Below, piece by piece: positions 19,044-28,920 of a stretch of 64,000 nt of DNA. The notes beneath the pieces are model-generated. The model was not told the origin of the DNA. It did no database searches and saw only the letters and a program-made list of their open reading frames with translations. Position numbers and translations under genes: made by a program. The DNA comes from Serripes groenlandicus (lineage: Eukaryota; Mollusca; Bivalvia; Cardiida; Cardiidae), in the NCBI GenBank assembly GCA_031761405.1, contig JASEVX010000003.1, positions 117,306,051 through 117,370,050 of the forward strand, given 5' to 3'. Position 1 is the first letter of the stretch, and the number at the start of each line of letters is the position of its first letter.

Positions 19044-19790
19044 TTAATACTTTCCCTCATATAGACACTTTCTGACGTTTCTGCAGCAGACAGCTTTTTG
19101 AAAACATATTGACAAAAGGAGAAATTGCTCAAAACAAGCAATTTCTCCTTTTGCCACAATGTTTTCCACTTTTAGTCATAGGTTATCCCTTCAATTATAG
19201 AGATTTTCCAATTTTTGACAAAATATGTTCAGTCGTCTGCTGCAGAATTGTCTTATGAGGGAAAGGGTTAATACTTTCCCACTTACAACAAATTAACAGC
19301 AGACGACTTTATTGGCAAAGTGAGTTTTAATTATTAAATAGACTTAAAAATATTGAGGCAAAAGGAGAAATTTCTTATTTCAAAAGTAGTCTTCTGCAGA
19401 GCCGTAAAAAAGCGTCTGTATGTGAAAAAAGGTTAATACAACAAACATACAGCAGACGACTTTAAAAACATACAGGCAAAAAAATTAACAATCTCCATAA
19501 TTGAGAGTTTAATTATTAAATAGACTTTAAAACATAGAGACAAAATGAGAAATTGCTCATAATGAGCAATTTCTTCTTTTATCCCAATGTTTTCAAAAGA
19601 TGTCTTATGCAGAGCCATAAAAAAGCATCTGTATGTGGGGAAGGGTTTATACTTTCTCACATATAACAAATCTACAAAAGAAGACTTTGAAAATATCAAG
19701 TAAAAAATATGGATAATAATGAAAGTACAATTATTAAATAGAGTTGAAAATATTACCACAAAAGGAGTAATTGCTCCTTATTCAAAAGTC
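19044..19790. mobile_element. Chain of four TTAA foldback MITEs sharing TTAA junctions
   Basis: Copies at 19044-19271 (young, minus), 19268-19436, 19433-19648 and about 19648-19790 (old). Neighbours share one TTAA: AAAGGGTTAATACTTTCCC at 19268 and AAGGTTAATACAACAAAC at 19433. The chain starts 8 nt after the exon ending at 19035. Confidence 0.88.
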
Positions 19791-20135
19791 ATCTGCTTCT
19801 TTAATTCTTATTTAATAGAAAATGTGGAAGTTGGGCGTGGTTCACACACCAATCATAATTTCTATTTTGTGTGAAAATTATGTTATTTCTTTATTTAGAA
19901 TATAGAAATTTGTATTTTCTTCTTTTTACAGGTATCATCTACTGCAATATAATTTTCCCTCTATATTACTTCTATGGTGTGAATTATCTAATTAAATTTT
20001 GTTACATGTTTCATCTCACTTTAGTCATTTGTGTTTTAAATATATTCTATTCTATTCTATTATGTGAATTACCTTATTGAAATGTTACACATTTCATCTC
20101 ACTATGGTTTCTTATGTTTTTAATATATATTTCAG

Positions 20136-20279
20136 TCTATTATGACACCTGGATCTCGACCAGCGGATCTTTTAGAAGCTGAGTTTACTGAAGAAGTTTT
20201 ATCAACACATGACAAACGCAGCAAAGATGCCAAAGCTATTAAAAAGAAACTGAAACGCTTATGGAGAAAAGGCGCTATG
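20136..20279 (+). CDS. TRPM2: TRPM2-like channel, NUDT9H exon 5 with degenerate Nudix box
   Basis: Acceptor TATATTTCAG, donor GCTATG|GTAATG; 144 nt, 48 codons, phase 0. It encodes SIMTPGSRPADLLEAEFTEE then VLSTHDKRSKDAKAIKKKLK and RLWRKGAM. Aligned to the Nudix signature (GX5EX7REUXEEXGU), the first Gly is Ser, the GX5E Glu is Ser and the Arg of REU is Ala, while EF-x-EE is kept. Human NUDT9, an active ADP-ribose pyrophosphatase, has GMVDPGE...REFGEE; human TRPM2, inactive, has RILRQE. This gene is intermediate. ADP-ribose binding is probably retained; hydrolysis is uncertain. Confidence 0.95.
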
Positions 20280-20299
20280 GTAATGTCTTTTGATATTTA

Positions 20300-20950
20300 A
20301 AAACCAGAAAAAATCTCCATAAAAGATAGCTTAATTGTTAAATAAAATTGAAAACATTGTGGCCAAGTGAAATTGCTCATGATGAGCAATTTCACCTTTG
20401 GCTACAATATTTTAAAAAGGCGTCTGCTGCTATTGCGTCAAAATGCGTCTGCATGTGGAAAAGGGTTAACCTTATCTCACATGTGGATGCATTTTGATGC
20501 AGCTTCAGCAGACAACTTTTAAAAACATTGTGGCTTAAGAAGAAATTGCTTATAACAAGCAATTTTTCCTTTACCCACAATGTTTTCAACACTATTCAAT
20601 AATTAATCTTTCATTTATAGAGATTTTGCAGAATTATATTGTATTCCAAGGCAACTACTACTATAACTGATGTAACAATTTAATATTCCTTAACCTGTTC
20701 CCCCATCTAGATGCATTTTGCCACATCTACAACATCTTTTGAAAGCACTGTGGCAAAAGGAGAAATTGCACATAATTACTTGTATCAATTTCTCCTTTTG
20801 CCTCAATGTTTTCAATTTCATTCAATATAAATACTTTCATTTATAGCCTTTTCTTGGAAATATACAGAAAATATAAAATTGTATTAGAATTTCGCCTTTT
20901 GTCACAATGTTGTTAGAAGCCTAATATACTTTTGCATGTGAAAAAGGTAA
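20300..20950. mobile_element. Chain of old TTAA foldback MITEs
   Basis: A copy ending GTGGAAAAGGGTTAA at 20469 shares that TTAA with the next (to about 20680), followed by a third (TTAACCTGTTCCCCCATCTA, from 20691 to about 20950). In the first, arms GGCCAAGTGAAATTGCTC and GAGCAATTTCACCTTTGGC differ from the standard but still pair. Confidence 0.8.
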
Positions 20951-21096
20951 GCTCAAGCGTAGAAATAATTTCATGTTGTGAAAGCATAGATTGACCTTTT
21001 TGTCACTTGCTTTGGAATGGAGACTGACATAGCGATCTTCTTTTCGTCACAATTTTACTTACTGACATATATTCCTTTGGGAACTTGTCTTTGTCA

Positions 21097-21290
21097 TTAA
21101 CCCTTTCCCGCATACAACAAATCTGCAGCAGACGACTTTGAAAACTACCCGAACAAATTTGGAAACTCCCTTTAAATGAAAGTACAATTATAGAATAAAA
21201 TTGAAAACATGGTGACAAAAGGAGAAATTGTTTTCAAAAGCTGTCTGCTGTAGAGGCGTCAGAAAGCGTCTATATGAGGGAAAGGGTTAA
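21097..21290 (+). mobile_element. TTAA foldback MITE, internal deletion
   Basis: TTAACCCTTTCCCGCATACAA to TATGAGGGAAAGGGTTAA. The inner hairpin is reduced to a single arm (AAAAGGAGAAATTG). Confidence 0.9.
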
Positions 21291-21316
21291 GATGATAATG
21301 AGGGAAGATAAGTATT

Positions 21317-21537
21317 TTAACCCTTTCCCACCTGCAGACACTTTCTGATGCCTCTGCAGCAGATGACTTTCAAAAACATTATGGCAAAAGTAAAAATTGA
21401 GCAATATTTCCTTTTGCGGCAATGTTTTCAAATCCATTCAATAAATATACTTTCATTTATAGAGATTTTTCTTTATTTTTGCCCAGATGTTTACAAGGTC
21501 GTCTGCTACGGATTTGTTGTATATGGGAAAGTGTTAA
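21317..21537 (-). mobile_element. TTAA foldback MITE, old subfamily
   Basis: TTAACCCTTTCCCACCTGCAG to ATATGGGAAAGTGTTAA; inner hairpin decayed. Confidence 0.88.
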
Positions 21538-21765
21538 TTTTTATGTTTGTGTTTTCATTAAAAAAAATATATCTTGAACTAGTGAGTGATATGATATATT
21601 CATTTGCAATTTTATTAATATAATGTTTTTAACAAAATATATTACATATACTACAAAGATTTATAGGAATATACGATGTTATTATGAATTTTTTTTATGA
21701 AGGGGTGTTATCAGTTGCCAAGATGATACAAAATGACATCATGTATTCCCGGTTACATCAACAAC

Positions 21766-21993
21766 TTAACCCTTTCCCTCATACGGCAATTCTGCAGCAG
21801 ACGACTTTGAACGTATTTTGTCAAAACATAGAAAATCTCTATAATTGAATGGATAACCTATGACTAAAAGTGGAAAACATTGTGGCTAAAGGAGAAATTG
21901 CACGTTTTGTGCAATTTCTTCTTTTGTCACTATGTTTTCAAAAAGCCGTCTGCTGCAGATGTCCGAAAGCGTTTATATGAGGGAAAGGGTTAA
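21766..21993 (+). mobile_element. TTAA foldback MITE, young subfamily, intact
   Basis: TTAACCCTTTCCCTCATACG to TATGAGGGAAAGGGTTAA with GCACGTTTTGTGC loop variant. Very close to copies at 3543 and 41724. Confidence 0.95.
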
Positions 21994-22009
21994 TATTGGG
22001 TTCATGAAA

Positions 22010-22200
22010 GCACCATAAACACATCTTCTCCAAAACCATTCAACATTTTTTCAATGAAACTTGGTACACATATTCCTAGGAACAACACACATTTCTATAC
22101 CAAGTCACATAACTCTGGCTTTAACAATGATTCAGAAATGCCCCTTTTTTGTCTTAGAAAAAAACAGACAAAGTGTTTTTGCTGCGTTTGCTTGTTTTCA
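22010..22200 (+). repeat. Dispersed repeat with TTCCTAGGAACAA
   Basis: AAACTTGGTACACATATTCCTAGGAACAAC-type sequence and CTATACCAAGTCACATAAC, as at 6700 and 16895. From 22200 to 22500 the intron is AT-rich with nothing recognised. Confidence 0.7.
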
Positions 22201-22510
22201 TTATTACGTCGGTAAATGACTTAAATTTTCATTTATCGTATTATTATGTTTTATATAATTCATTAGCCATTGAATGTTTAATACGAGATTTCTTATCCCT
22301 CGTGATTTTACCCGCTAATAACAAGCTCATGCTGACACACTCATTTGTTACACGCGCATAAATATCACTCACATGTATATAATTCCCTTATCATAAAGTC
22401 AACGGTAAATAAATTCTATACATTGACAGTATTTGAAACAATCAGAAAGGGTTAAATTTGATAATACAAAATGAGTGTACATGTATAATAAAATATTTAT
22501 TTTGCTTCAG

Positions 22511-22624
22511 ATTTTCGAAGGTTATGCGGATGATCCTCGTAACACAGACAATGCCTGGCTAGAAACAACAGTCTACAATTACCATGACAACGATGGTTCT
22601 ATTTTAAGAAATTTTAACATAAGG
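22511..22624 (+). CDS. TRPM2: TRPM2-like channel, NUDT9H exon 6
   Basis: Acceptor TTTGCTTCAG, donor ATAAGG|GTAAGT; 114 nt, 38 codons, phase 0. It encodes [20 protein letters not shown] then [18 protein letters not shown]. [16 protein letters not shown] is nearly invariant between NUDT9 and TRPM2 NUDT9H domains and contains ADP-ribose contact residues in solved structures of those families. The following YNYHD matches NUDT9 (VNYHDETG) better than human TRPM2 (VSVHFQDQ). Confidence 0.96.
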
Positions 22625-22712
22625 GTAAGTTCATGCTAGGTTTTCAAGCTTTTACTCAGTTTTGAAAGACCGCTCATGGATTGAGCTTTACAATGTCCCC
22701 ACATGAAATAGT

Positions 22713-23065
22713 TTAACCCTTTTCAACAAATCTGCAGCAGACGACTTTCAAAACCTCAATAAATATGGGGGGAAAAATGGAAAATATGTAAAGTTAAAAG
22801 TTAAAATTTAGGATGGAGTAGTACTTTTGCCACAGTGTTTTATATCTTTCCCTCATATAGACGCTTTCTGACGCCTCTGCAGCAGACGGCTTTTTGAAAA
22901 CATAGTGACAAAAGAAGAAATTGCTCAAAACCAGCAATTTCTCCTTTTGCCACAATATTTTCTACTCTTAGTCATAGGTTATCCATTCAATTATAGAGAT
23001 TTTCTATTTTTTGACAAAATATGTTAAAAGTCGTCTGCTGCAGATTTGTCGTATGTGGGAGTTAA
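22713..23065. mobile_element. Two TTAA foldback MITEs, one partial
   Basis: 22713-22842 is a partial old copy (TTAACCCTTTTCAACAAATC). 22848-23065 is a young minus copy starting CTTTCCCTCATATAGACGC and ending TATGTGGGAGTTAA. Confidence 0.85.
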
Positions 23066-23266
23066 GTAATAATACATATATATTATGAGAGAAATTATAA
23101 TTTCCTTAGTGAGAAATAATTCCTATTGGATGTTGCCATTCGCCCAGATGACATGACATCACAAGTGCATCACCACCCACAATACAATATATATTTGCGT
23201 CATATAACGAGAAATGACATAAATGTTCATCAAATATGTTATTTGAAATTTATATACCATTGAATG

Positions 23267-23729
23267 TTAACCCTTTCCCACTTCCAGACGCAGACGACTT
23301 TTGAACACAATGTGGCAAATGGAGAAATTGCTCATGATGAGCAATTTCTCCATTTTGCCACAATGTTTTCAACTCTATTCAATAACCAGAGATTGTCCAT
23401 ACTTTTGCCTAGTTTTTTCAAAGTTGTCTGTTGCAGGTTTCCTGTGTGGGGGAAAGGGTTAATGAGAGGATTCTTATCCCTCGTGATTTAACATGTTTTA
23501 ACCATTTCCCCCATACAACAAATCTGCAGCAGAGGACTTTGAAAATTTACCCGAAAAAAATTGGATATCCCCTTTCAATATGGGAACAATAATAGAATAA
23601 GAGTTAAAAACATGGTAACAAAAGTAGAAATTGCTTGTTTTTAGCAATTTGTTCTTTTGTGGCCATGTTTTCAAAAAAGCTGTCTTCTGCAGAGGCGTCA
23701 GAAAGCGTCTATATGAGGAAAAGGGTTAA
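23267..23729. mobile_element. Two TTAA foldback MITEs before the last TRPM2 exon
   Basis: 23267-23462 (old, minus) has paired arms GGCAAATGGAGAAATTGCTC and GAGCAATTTCTCCATTTTGCC. 23498-23729 (plus) has TTAACCATTTCCCCCATACA and GAGGAAAAGGGTTAA ends. Confidence 0.9.
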
Positions 23730-23863
23730 AATATCATAATGAGCATTTTTTCCTCTCCCCATAATGGTTTTAACTCGACTGAATACTTTCCTTTTTAAAG
23801 TTCCCCCTATGTTTGCCTAGTTGTGTTCTAAGAGTTAAATATTTCTATTTTATTACATTTCAG

Positions 23864-23983
23864 GCGGCAGGGGATATGGTCGAGCTTGCCACGTGGTTGA
23901 CTGCCTCCTCGTCGGTCACCATGCACGGGTCCCATTTGTATTTTCTGAAGCTGGTAGCTGGGAAACTGGGAGCCAACTTCTGA
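23864..23983 (+). CDS. TRPM2: TRPM2-like channel, last exon with stop codon
   Basis: Acceptor TTACATTTCAG; 120 nt giving 39 residues and a TGA stop at 23981-23983. It encodes AAGDMVELATWLTASSSVTM then HGSHLYFLKLVAGKLGANF. The ending HxxxLxKxVAxKxGANF matches the C termini of NUDT9 (SQFIKLVAEKRDAHW) and TRPM2 (KTLLQKAAAEFGAHY). This fixes the 3' end of the gene. The exon is GC-richer than its surroundings. A foldback MITE starts 19 nt after the stop, so most of the 3' UTR is MITE sequence. Confidence 0.96.
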   Translation, partial: AAGDMVELATWLTASSSVTMHGSHLYFLKLVAGKLGANF

Positions 23984-24002
23984 TTTTGTTTACTTTATCC
24001 CT

Positions 24003-24228
24003 TTAACCCTTTTTCCCAATTGCCAATCCATCTGCAACATGCGATTTTTTAAAACATTGTGGCAAAAGGAAGAGTTGCTTATGTCGAGCAAATTCTCTTT
24101 TTGCCACACTATTTCCAGCATTATCCATTAATAATTTTTTCATTTATAGAGAATCTTTAATAAAAAAATTTGTCTAGATGTTTTCAAAGTCGTCCGTTGC
24201 AGAATTGCTTTTATCTTGGAAAGGGTGA
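24003..24228 (-). mobile_element. TTAA foldback MITE in the TRPM2-like 3' UTR
   Basis: TTAACCCTTTTTCCCAATTGC to CTTGGAAAGGGTGA. It starts 19 nt after the stop codon at 23983 and contains the candidate AATAAA. Confidence 0.85.
24159..24164 (+). other. Candidate polyadenylation signal for the TRPM2-like gene
   Basis: AATAAA lies 176 nt after the stop codon, inside the foldback MITE at 24003-24228. It is the first AATAAA I see downstream of the stop. If used, the element supplies the polyA signal. Site use is inference. Confidence 0.35.
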
Positions 24229-24304
24229 TCTGTAAATATTATTGTGAATTTTTATTTTGCTAGTCAAAGAGATGATATTAGGAACAAATCAAAAGATTGT
24301 AACC

Positions 24305-24534
24305 TTAACCCTTTCCCTCATATAGATGCTTTCTGACGCCTCTGCAGCAGAAGACTTTTTGAAAACATAGTAACAAAAGAAGGAATTGCACAAGACGTGC
24401 AATTTCTCTTTTTGTCACAATGTTTTCCACTTTTAGTCATAGGTTATCCATTCAATTATAGAGAATTTCTATTCTTTGACAAAATATGTTCAAATTCGTC
24501 TGCTGCAGAATTGTTGTATGAGGGAAAGGGTTAA
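24305..24534 (-). mobile_element. TTAA foldback MITE, young subfamily, intact
   Basis: TTAACCCTTTCCCTCATATAG to GTATGAGGGAAAGGGTTAA. Loop form GCACAAGACGTGC pairs in both arms. Confidence 0.95.
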
Positions 24535-24641
24535 GGGTTGATATGCTTTCATATTTCATTTCGGTCTTATTTCATTCTCCGCCAGATTTAACAAATAGGC
24601 TATAAATGCCCTTTATTGAACTGTCTGTCTGTCCATTTGTC

Positions 24642-24850
24642 TTAACCCTTTCCCTCATACAACAATTCTGACAACTTTTGAAAACTTTGAGGCAAAAGTT
24701 GAAATTGCTCATAATGAGCAATTACTTCTTTTAAGTCACAATGTTTTCTAACTCTATTGAATAATTTTTCATGTATAGAGAATAAACACATTTTTGAGTG
24801 GATATTTTCAAAGTAGTCTGCTGCAAATTTGTTGTATCTGGTAAAGGATT
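24642..24850. mobile_element. TTAA foldback MITE, old and partly deleted
   Basis: TTAACCCTTTCCCTCATACAA with ATTCTGACAACTTTTGAAAA and inner hairpin GAAATTGCTCATAATGAGCA; right end CTGGTAAAGGATTGA is decayed. 24850-25490 holds no recognised element. Confidence 0.8.
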
Positions 24851-25498
24851 GATTTCTCTAATTGCTTGAAGGCTAAAGGCACGCCCCAAAAAATGCAAAA
24901 AATCTTGGGTTTTGCCTGCGACCAGTTGGAATCTTTTTGTATTGCCTACAATACTTTGTAACTTGTTATTTTATACAGCAAAACTCAAGTTCAAATTACA
25001 AACTGTTATCTGCAACATGTAAGTCTTCCATTGTTATACTTCAAAAGCTTGCTTTTGTGGTATGTGACTGTATATAACCTTTTCCATTAAACTGACAACT
25101 GTTGATGCCTCTGAAGAAATTCAGCAACACAGATCCAGGTCAAACAGTAATTGATGCTTAGTATGGCCCTTAGTATGATTATTTGTAGAACATGATAGTT
25201 GATCATTATACTATTGACATTTTTATCTTTCATCTTTTAGCATTTGAGTGTTTAAAAGAAATAAAAAGATGAGCTATTGTTGTACAAGGACTTGTTGCAA
25301 TTTTGGTCAACTGTTTCCCACATACAGACACTTCCGGATGCCTCAGCATCTGACAGCTTTTGTATTTAACATCATAATGTGTATACATGTACTGGAAGGA
25401 CAACAACACTATCTTTTATTTTGCTTGAATTATGTCCCTTTTTCAACTTAAAATTTAGTTAACCCCTTCCCTCATACAGATGCTTTCTGATAAATATT

Positions 25499-25727
25499 AG
25501 TAAACCATTTCCCTCATACAGTTGATTTGTGACGCCTTTGCGGAAGACGTCTATTGAAGACATTGTGACAAAAGGAGAAATTGCTCATAATGAGCAATTT
25601 CTCCTATTGCCACAATGTTTTCAACTTTATTTAATAATCATACGTTTATTTATATATCTTTTCCATGTTTTGCCTAAATATTTTCAAAGTTGTCGGCTGC
25701 AGATTTGTTGTAGATGGGAAATAGTTT
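25499..25727 (-). mobile_element. TTAA foldback MITE, old subfamily
   Basis: GTAAACCATTTCCCTCATACA to GTAGATGGGAAATAG, inner hairpin GAGAAATTGCTCATAATGAG intact. Ends have lost TTAA. Confidence 0.78.
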
Positions 25728-25814
25728 TTTTCATTTAGTTCCAAGTTTTATCCTTAGCTATACAAGCCATGACTTTGAAACTTGGAACAATTATTCATCA
25801 TCATAAGGTGACTG

Positions 25815-25985
25815 TATAGTTCAAGGGACATACATTTATCATATTCTTCAGTATAATGGAACGTTTTTATAACAAGGGACATAACTTTTATCATATTCTT
25901 CAGTATAATGGAACATTTTTATAACAAGGGAGATAACTTTTATCATAGTCATCAGTATATTGGAACATTTTTATAACAAGGACAA
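25815..25985 (+). repeat. 52-bp tandem repeat, three units
   Basis: Units contain TATCATATTCTTCAGTATAA TGGAACATTTTTATAACAAG GGA, starting at 25837, 25889 and 25941. A hairpin ACCGTTTTTCGGT (26053-26065) followed by CTCTTGTTTT suggests it belongs to a Helentron-like element ending near 26075. Confidence 0.85.
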
Positions 25986-26197
25986 CAACTTGACAACACA
26001 TTAAATGAATAATTGCCATTTTGGAATTTCAAGAATCATGTGAATTATGACAACCGTTTTTCGGTGCTCTTGTTTTATTACTTATTGTAACGCTGTTATC
26101 TGACTTTTGTCATGGGTATCGCAAAAGGCATTATCATCTATAGTAGTCAAATAGATGATTCTACAAAATGAAGTGTATGTAATATTTTAATTTATTT

Positions 26198-26633
26198 GAT
26201 GACCCTTTCCCACTCATAGACGCTTTCTTACGCCTTTGCAGCAGACGACGTTTACAAACATTGTGACTAAAGAAGAAATAGCTAAAAAAAAAACGAGCAA
26301 TTTCTCCTTTTGCCACAATGTTTTCATTATTATTTCAGTTAATATACCTTCATTTATATAGAGTTTCCATGTTTTGGTCAAAATGATTTTAAGTTGTCTG
26401 CTTTTTAACCCTTTCCCTCATACGGCAATTCTGCAGCAGACGACTTTGAACGTATTTCGTCAAAAATAGAAAATCTCTATAATTGAATGGATAACCTATG
26501 ACAAAAAGTGGAAAACATTGTGGCAAAAGGAGAAATTGCACGTTTTGTGCAATTTCTTCTTTTGTCACTATGTTTTCAAAAAGCTGTCTGCCGCAGAGGC
26601 ATCAGAAAGCGTCTATATGAGGGAAAGGGTTAA
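26198..26633. mobile_element. Truncated old MITE abutting an intact young MITE
   Basis: 26198-26404 (old) stops at TTGTCTGCT, where the 26405-26633 copy begins (TTAACCCTTTCCCTCATACG to TATGAGGGAAAGGGTTAA). The same breakpoint, within CTGCTGCAG, is seen at 52452. Confidence 0.9.
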
Positions 26634-26722
26634 CCCTGTGAATCTTGGAACCAACATTGTGAAATCTGCACCACCAGGAAGGAAGCAGGTCCATGCAGCC
26701 CTCTAATCAGGCTCTTGGCTGC

Positions 26723-26951
26723 TTAACCCTTTCCCACATACAGCAGATCTGTCGCAGACAAATTTAAAAACTTATAGGGCAAAGTATGGAATGTTTCTTT
26801 AAATGAAAAGTCAATTATAGAACTGAGTCGTAAACATTGTGGAAATTGGAGAAATTGCCCGTTTTGAGCAATTTCTTCTTTTGTCACAATGTTTTCAAAA
26901 GTCTTCTGCTGCTGAGGCTTCAGAAAACTTCTATATGTGGGAATGGGTTAA
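26723..26951 (+). mobile_element. TTAA foldback MITE, old subfamily
   Basis: TTAACCCTTTCCCACATACAG to TATGTGGGAATGGGTTAA; inner arms GGAGAAATTGCCCGTTTTGA GCAATTTCTTC. Confidence 0.88.
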
Positions 26952-27099
26952 CTCAACATATTTATCTTGATATATCTAGAACTGGCTATAGACTCTTGCA
27001 AATGCAAAGCTGGACAAATTCTTTTTAAATTTTTAACATTGAAAGGGTAAATTCAGCATGATTATCTTAATAATTGTTTGCTATTTCAACAATTTCAAC

Positions 27100-27719
27100 A
27101 ACTCTTTACCACATACAACAAATTTGTAAAAGATATCTTTGAAAACAATAGGGCATGATTATAGAAATTGTATATTACTCAAAGTTTAATTTGTGAAAAG
27201 AATTGGAAATGTTGTGGCAAAAGAAGAAACTGCTCGTCATGAGAAAGTTCTCCTTTTGCCACACTGTTTTCAAACGACGTTTTGATGCATATACGTCTAC
27301 AATGCGGAAAGCATCAACCTTTCTGTTTAAAGTGCCAGTTCTAACAATCTTTTCCAGAGACATCAAAAGTTCTCTCAGGGTATGCACAATTTTTTATGAA
27401 ATTGTATACTTCAAGAAATAATTGTCTTTCCTTGTCACAATATTTTAAGGAGTTGTCTGCTGCAGAAGTTTCTGCAAGTTTGAAAGGGTTAACCCTTTCC
27501 CTCATATAGACGCTTTCTGTAGCCTCTGCAGCAGACAGCTTTTTGAAAACATAGTGACAAAAGAAGAAATTGCTCAAAACGAGCAATTTCTCCTTTTGCC
27601 ACAATGTTTTCCACTTTTAGTCATAGGTTATCCATTCAATTATAGAGATTTTCTATTTTTTGACAAAATATGATGAAAGTCTTTTGCTGCAGAATTGTTG
27701 TATGAGGGAAAGGGTTAAG
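27100..27719. mobile_element. Old MITE with inserted DNA, sharing TTAA with an intact young MITE
   Basis: 27100-27492 holds old-type ends and two hairpin arms split by unrelated DNA. It ends TGAAAGGGTTAA, which is the left TTAA of the young copy 27489-27719. Confidence 0.8.
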
Positions 27720-28184
27720 GGATGGATGCTCTTGAAACATTGGACAAAAACAATGTGTTATGGTGGAAGCTTAAAGTACATGTAGTTTTGTTACAGAGTT
27801 TTAAAAAAACTACATGGGAAAAGGAGGAATTTGCTCTTTTTTTTTACTTTTTTTCTAGCAATTTCTCCTTTTTCCACATGTTCAAAAGTTGTCTGCCATT
27901 GTGGGGGCTGATGGGAGGTTGATATATTTTAATAGGAAGTATTTATTTGCCTGTGTATCCCATTGAAATTACATGTATTATGTATATATTTTTATCTCAT
28001 GCTTGTCAGCTGTTCATGAAGAAATGATAATGGATTATCATTTTACAATTTCACTATTGTTTTAAACAGTGATATTGTGAAAATTATTTGACGATGGACA
28101 CTGAGGATATCATTAATTTGGCACTGGAAAAAGAAGTAGACACTGTACGTGAATGTTCATGATTAAATCATCTAGAGACGCTGT

Positions 28185-28411
28185 TTAACCCTTTCCCACC
28201 TGCAGACGCATTTTTACGCAATAGCAGCAGATGACTTCTGAAAACATTGTTGACAAAGGTGAAATTGCTCATGTTGAGCAATTTCTCCATTTGCCACAGT
28301 GTGTTCAACTTCATTTGATAATTAAACTCTCATTTATTGGGATTTTTCACTCTTTTTTGCCAAGATGTTTTCAAAGGCGTCTGCTGCAGATTTGTTATAA
28401 GTGGGGAAAGT
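28185..28411 (-). mobile_element. TTAA foldback MITE, old subfamily
   Basis: TTAACCCTTTCCCACCTGCAG to TAAGTGGGGAAAGTA; inner hairpin GTGAAATTGCTCATGTTGAG CAATTTCTCC. Confidence 0.85.
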
Positions 28412-28524
28412 ATCAGCATGCAGAAAGGTTATGAGCATACTTTTTATCGAGTGCAGAGGACCAAATAATGTATTCTCGATTATGTGGTCAATGAATTTTC
28501 ATAACAATTCCATATAGTTTCTAA

Positions 28525-28795
28525 TTAACGCTTTTCCACAGACAACACAAATCTGCAGCAGACAACTTTGAAAACATCTACGCAAATATGACATCTATTT
28601 AATGTACGTTTTAGTACGAATGAATCAAGTTGAAAACATTGTGGCAAAAGGCGAAAATGCTCGTACATGTAGTGAGTAATTTACGCTTTTGCATCATTGT
28701 TACCGAGTTTTTGAAAACAATGATGCAATGTTTTCAAAAAAGCTGTTTGCTGCAGATACGTCGCAATGCGTCGACATGTGGGAAAGGGTAATATA
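28525..28795 (+). mobile_element. TTAA foldback MITE, old subfamily with enlarged centre
   Basis: TTAACGCTTTTCCACAGACAA to GACATGTGGGAAAGGGTAA. The centre contains an extra inverted piece around GCATCATTG/CAATGATGC. Confidence 0.8.
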
Positions 28796-28827
28796 GACAC
28801 TTCTGCGGCCTCTGCAGCAGGCTTTTT

Positions 28828-28888
28828 ATGCCCCCGGAATCATAGATTCGGTGGGCATATAGTTTTTGGCCTGTCTGCACGTCTGCAC

Positions 28889-28920
<32 letters not shown>

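Noticed and set aside
15325..23983. A separate NUDT9 gene downstream of a TRPM gene
   Set aside because: The first exon carries a coiled coil continuous with the pre-gap exon remnant and has no start codon or mitochondrial leader; phases join it to the channel.
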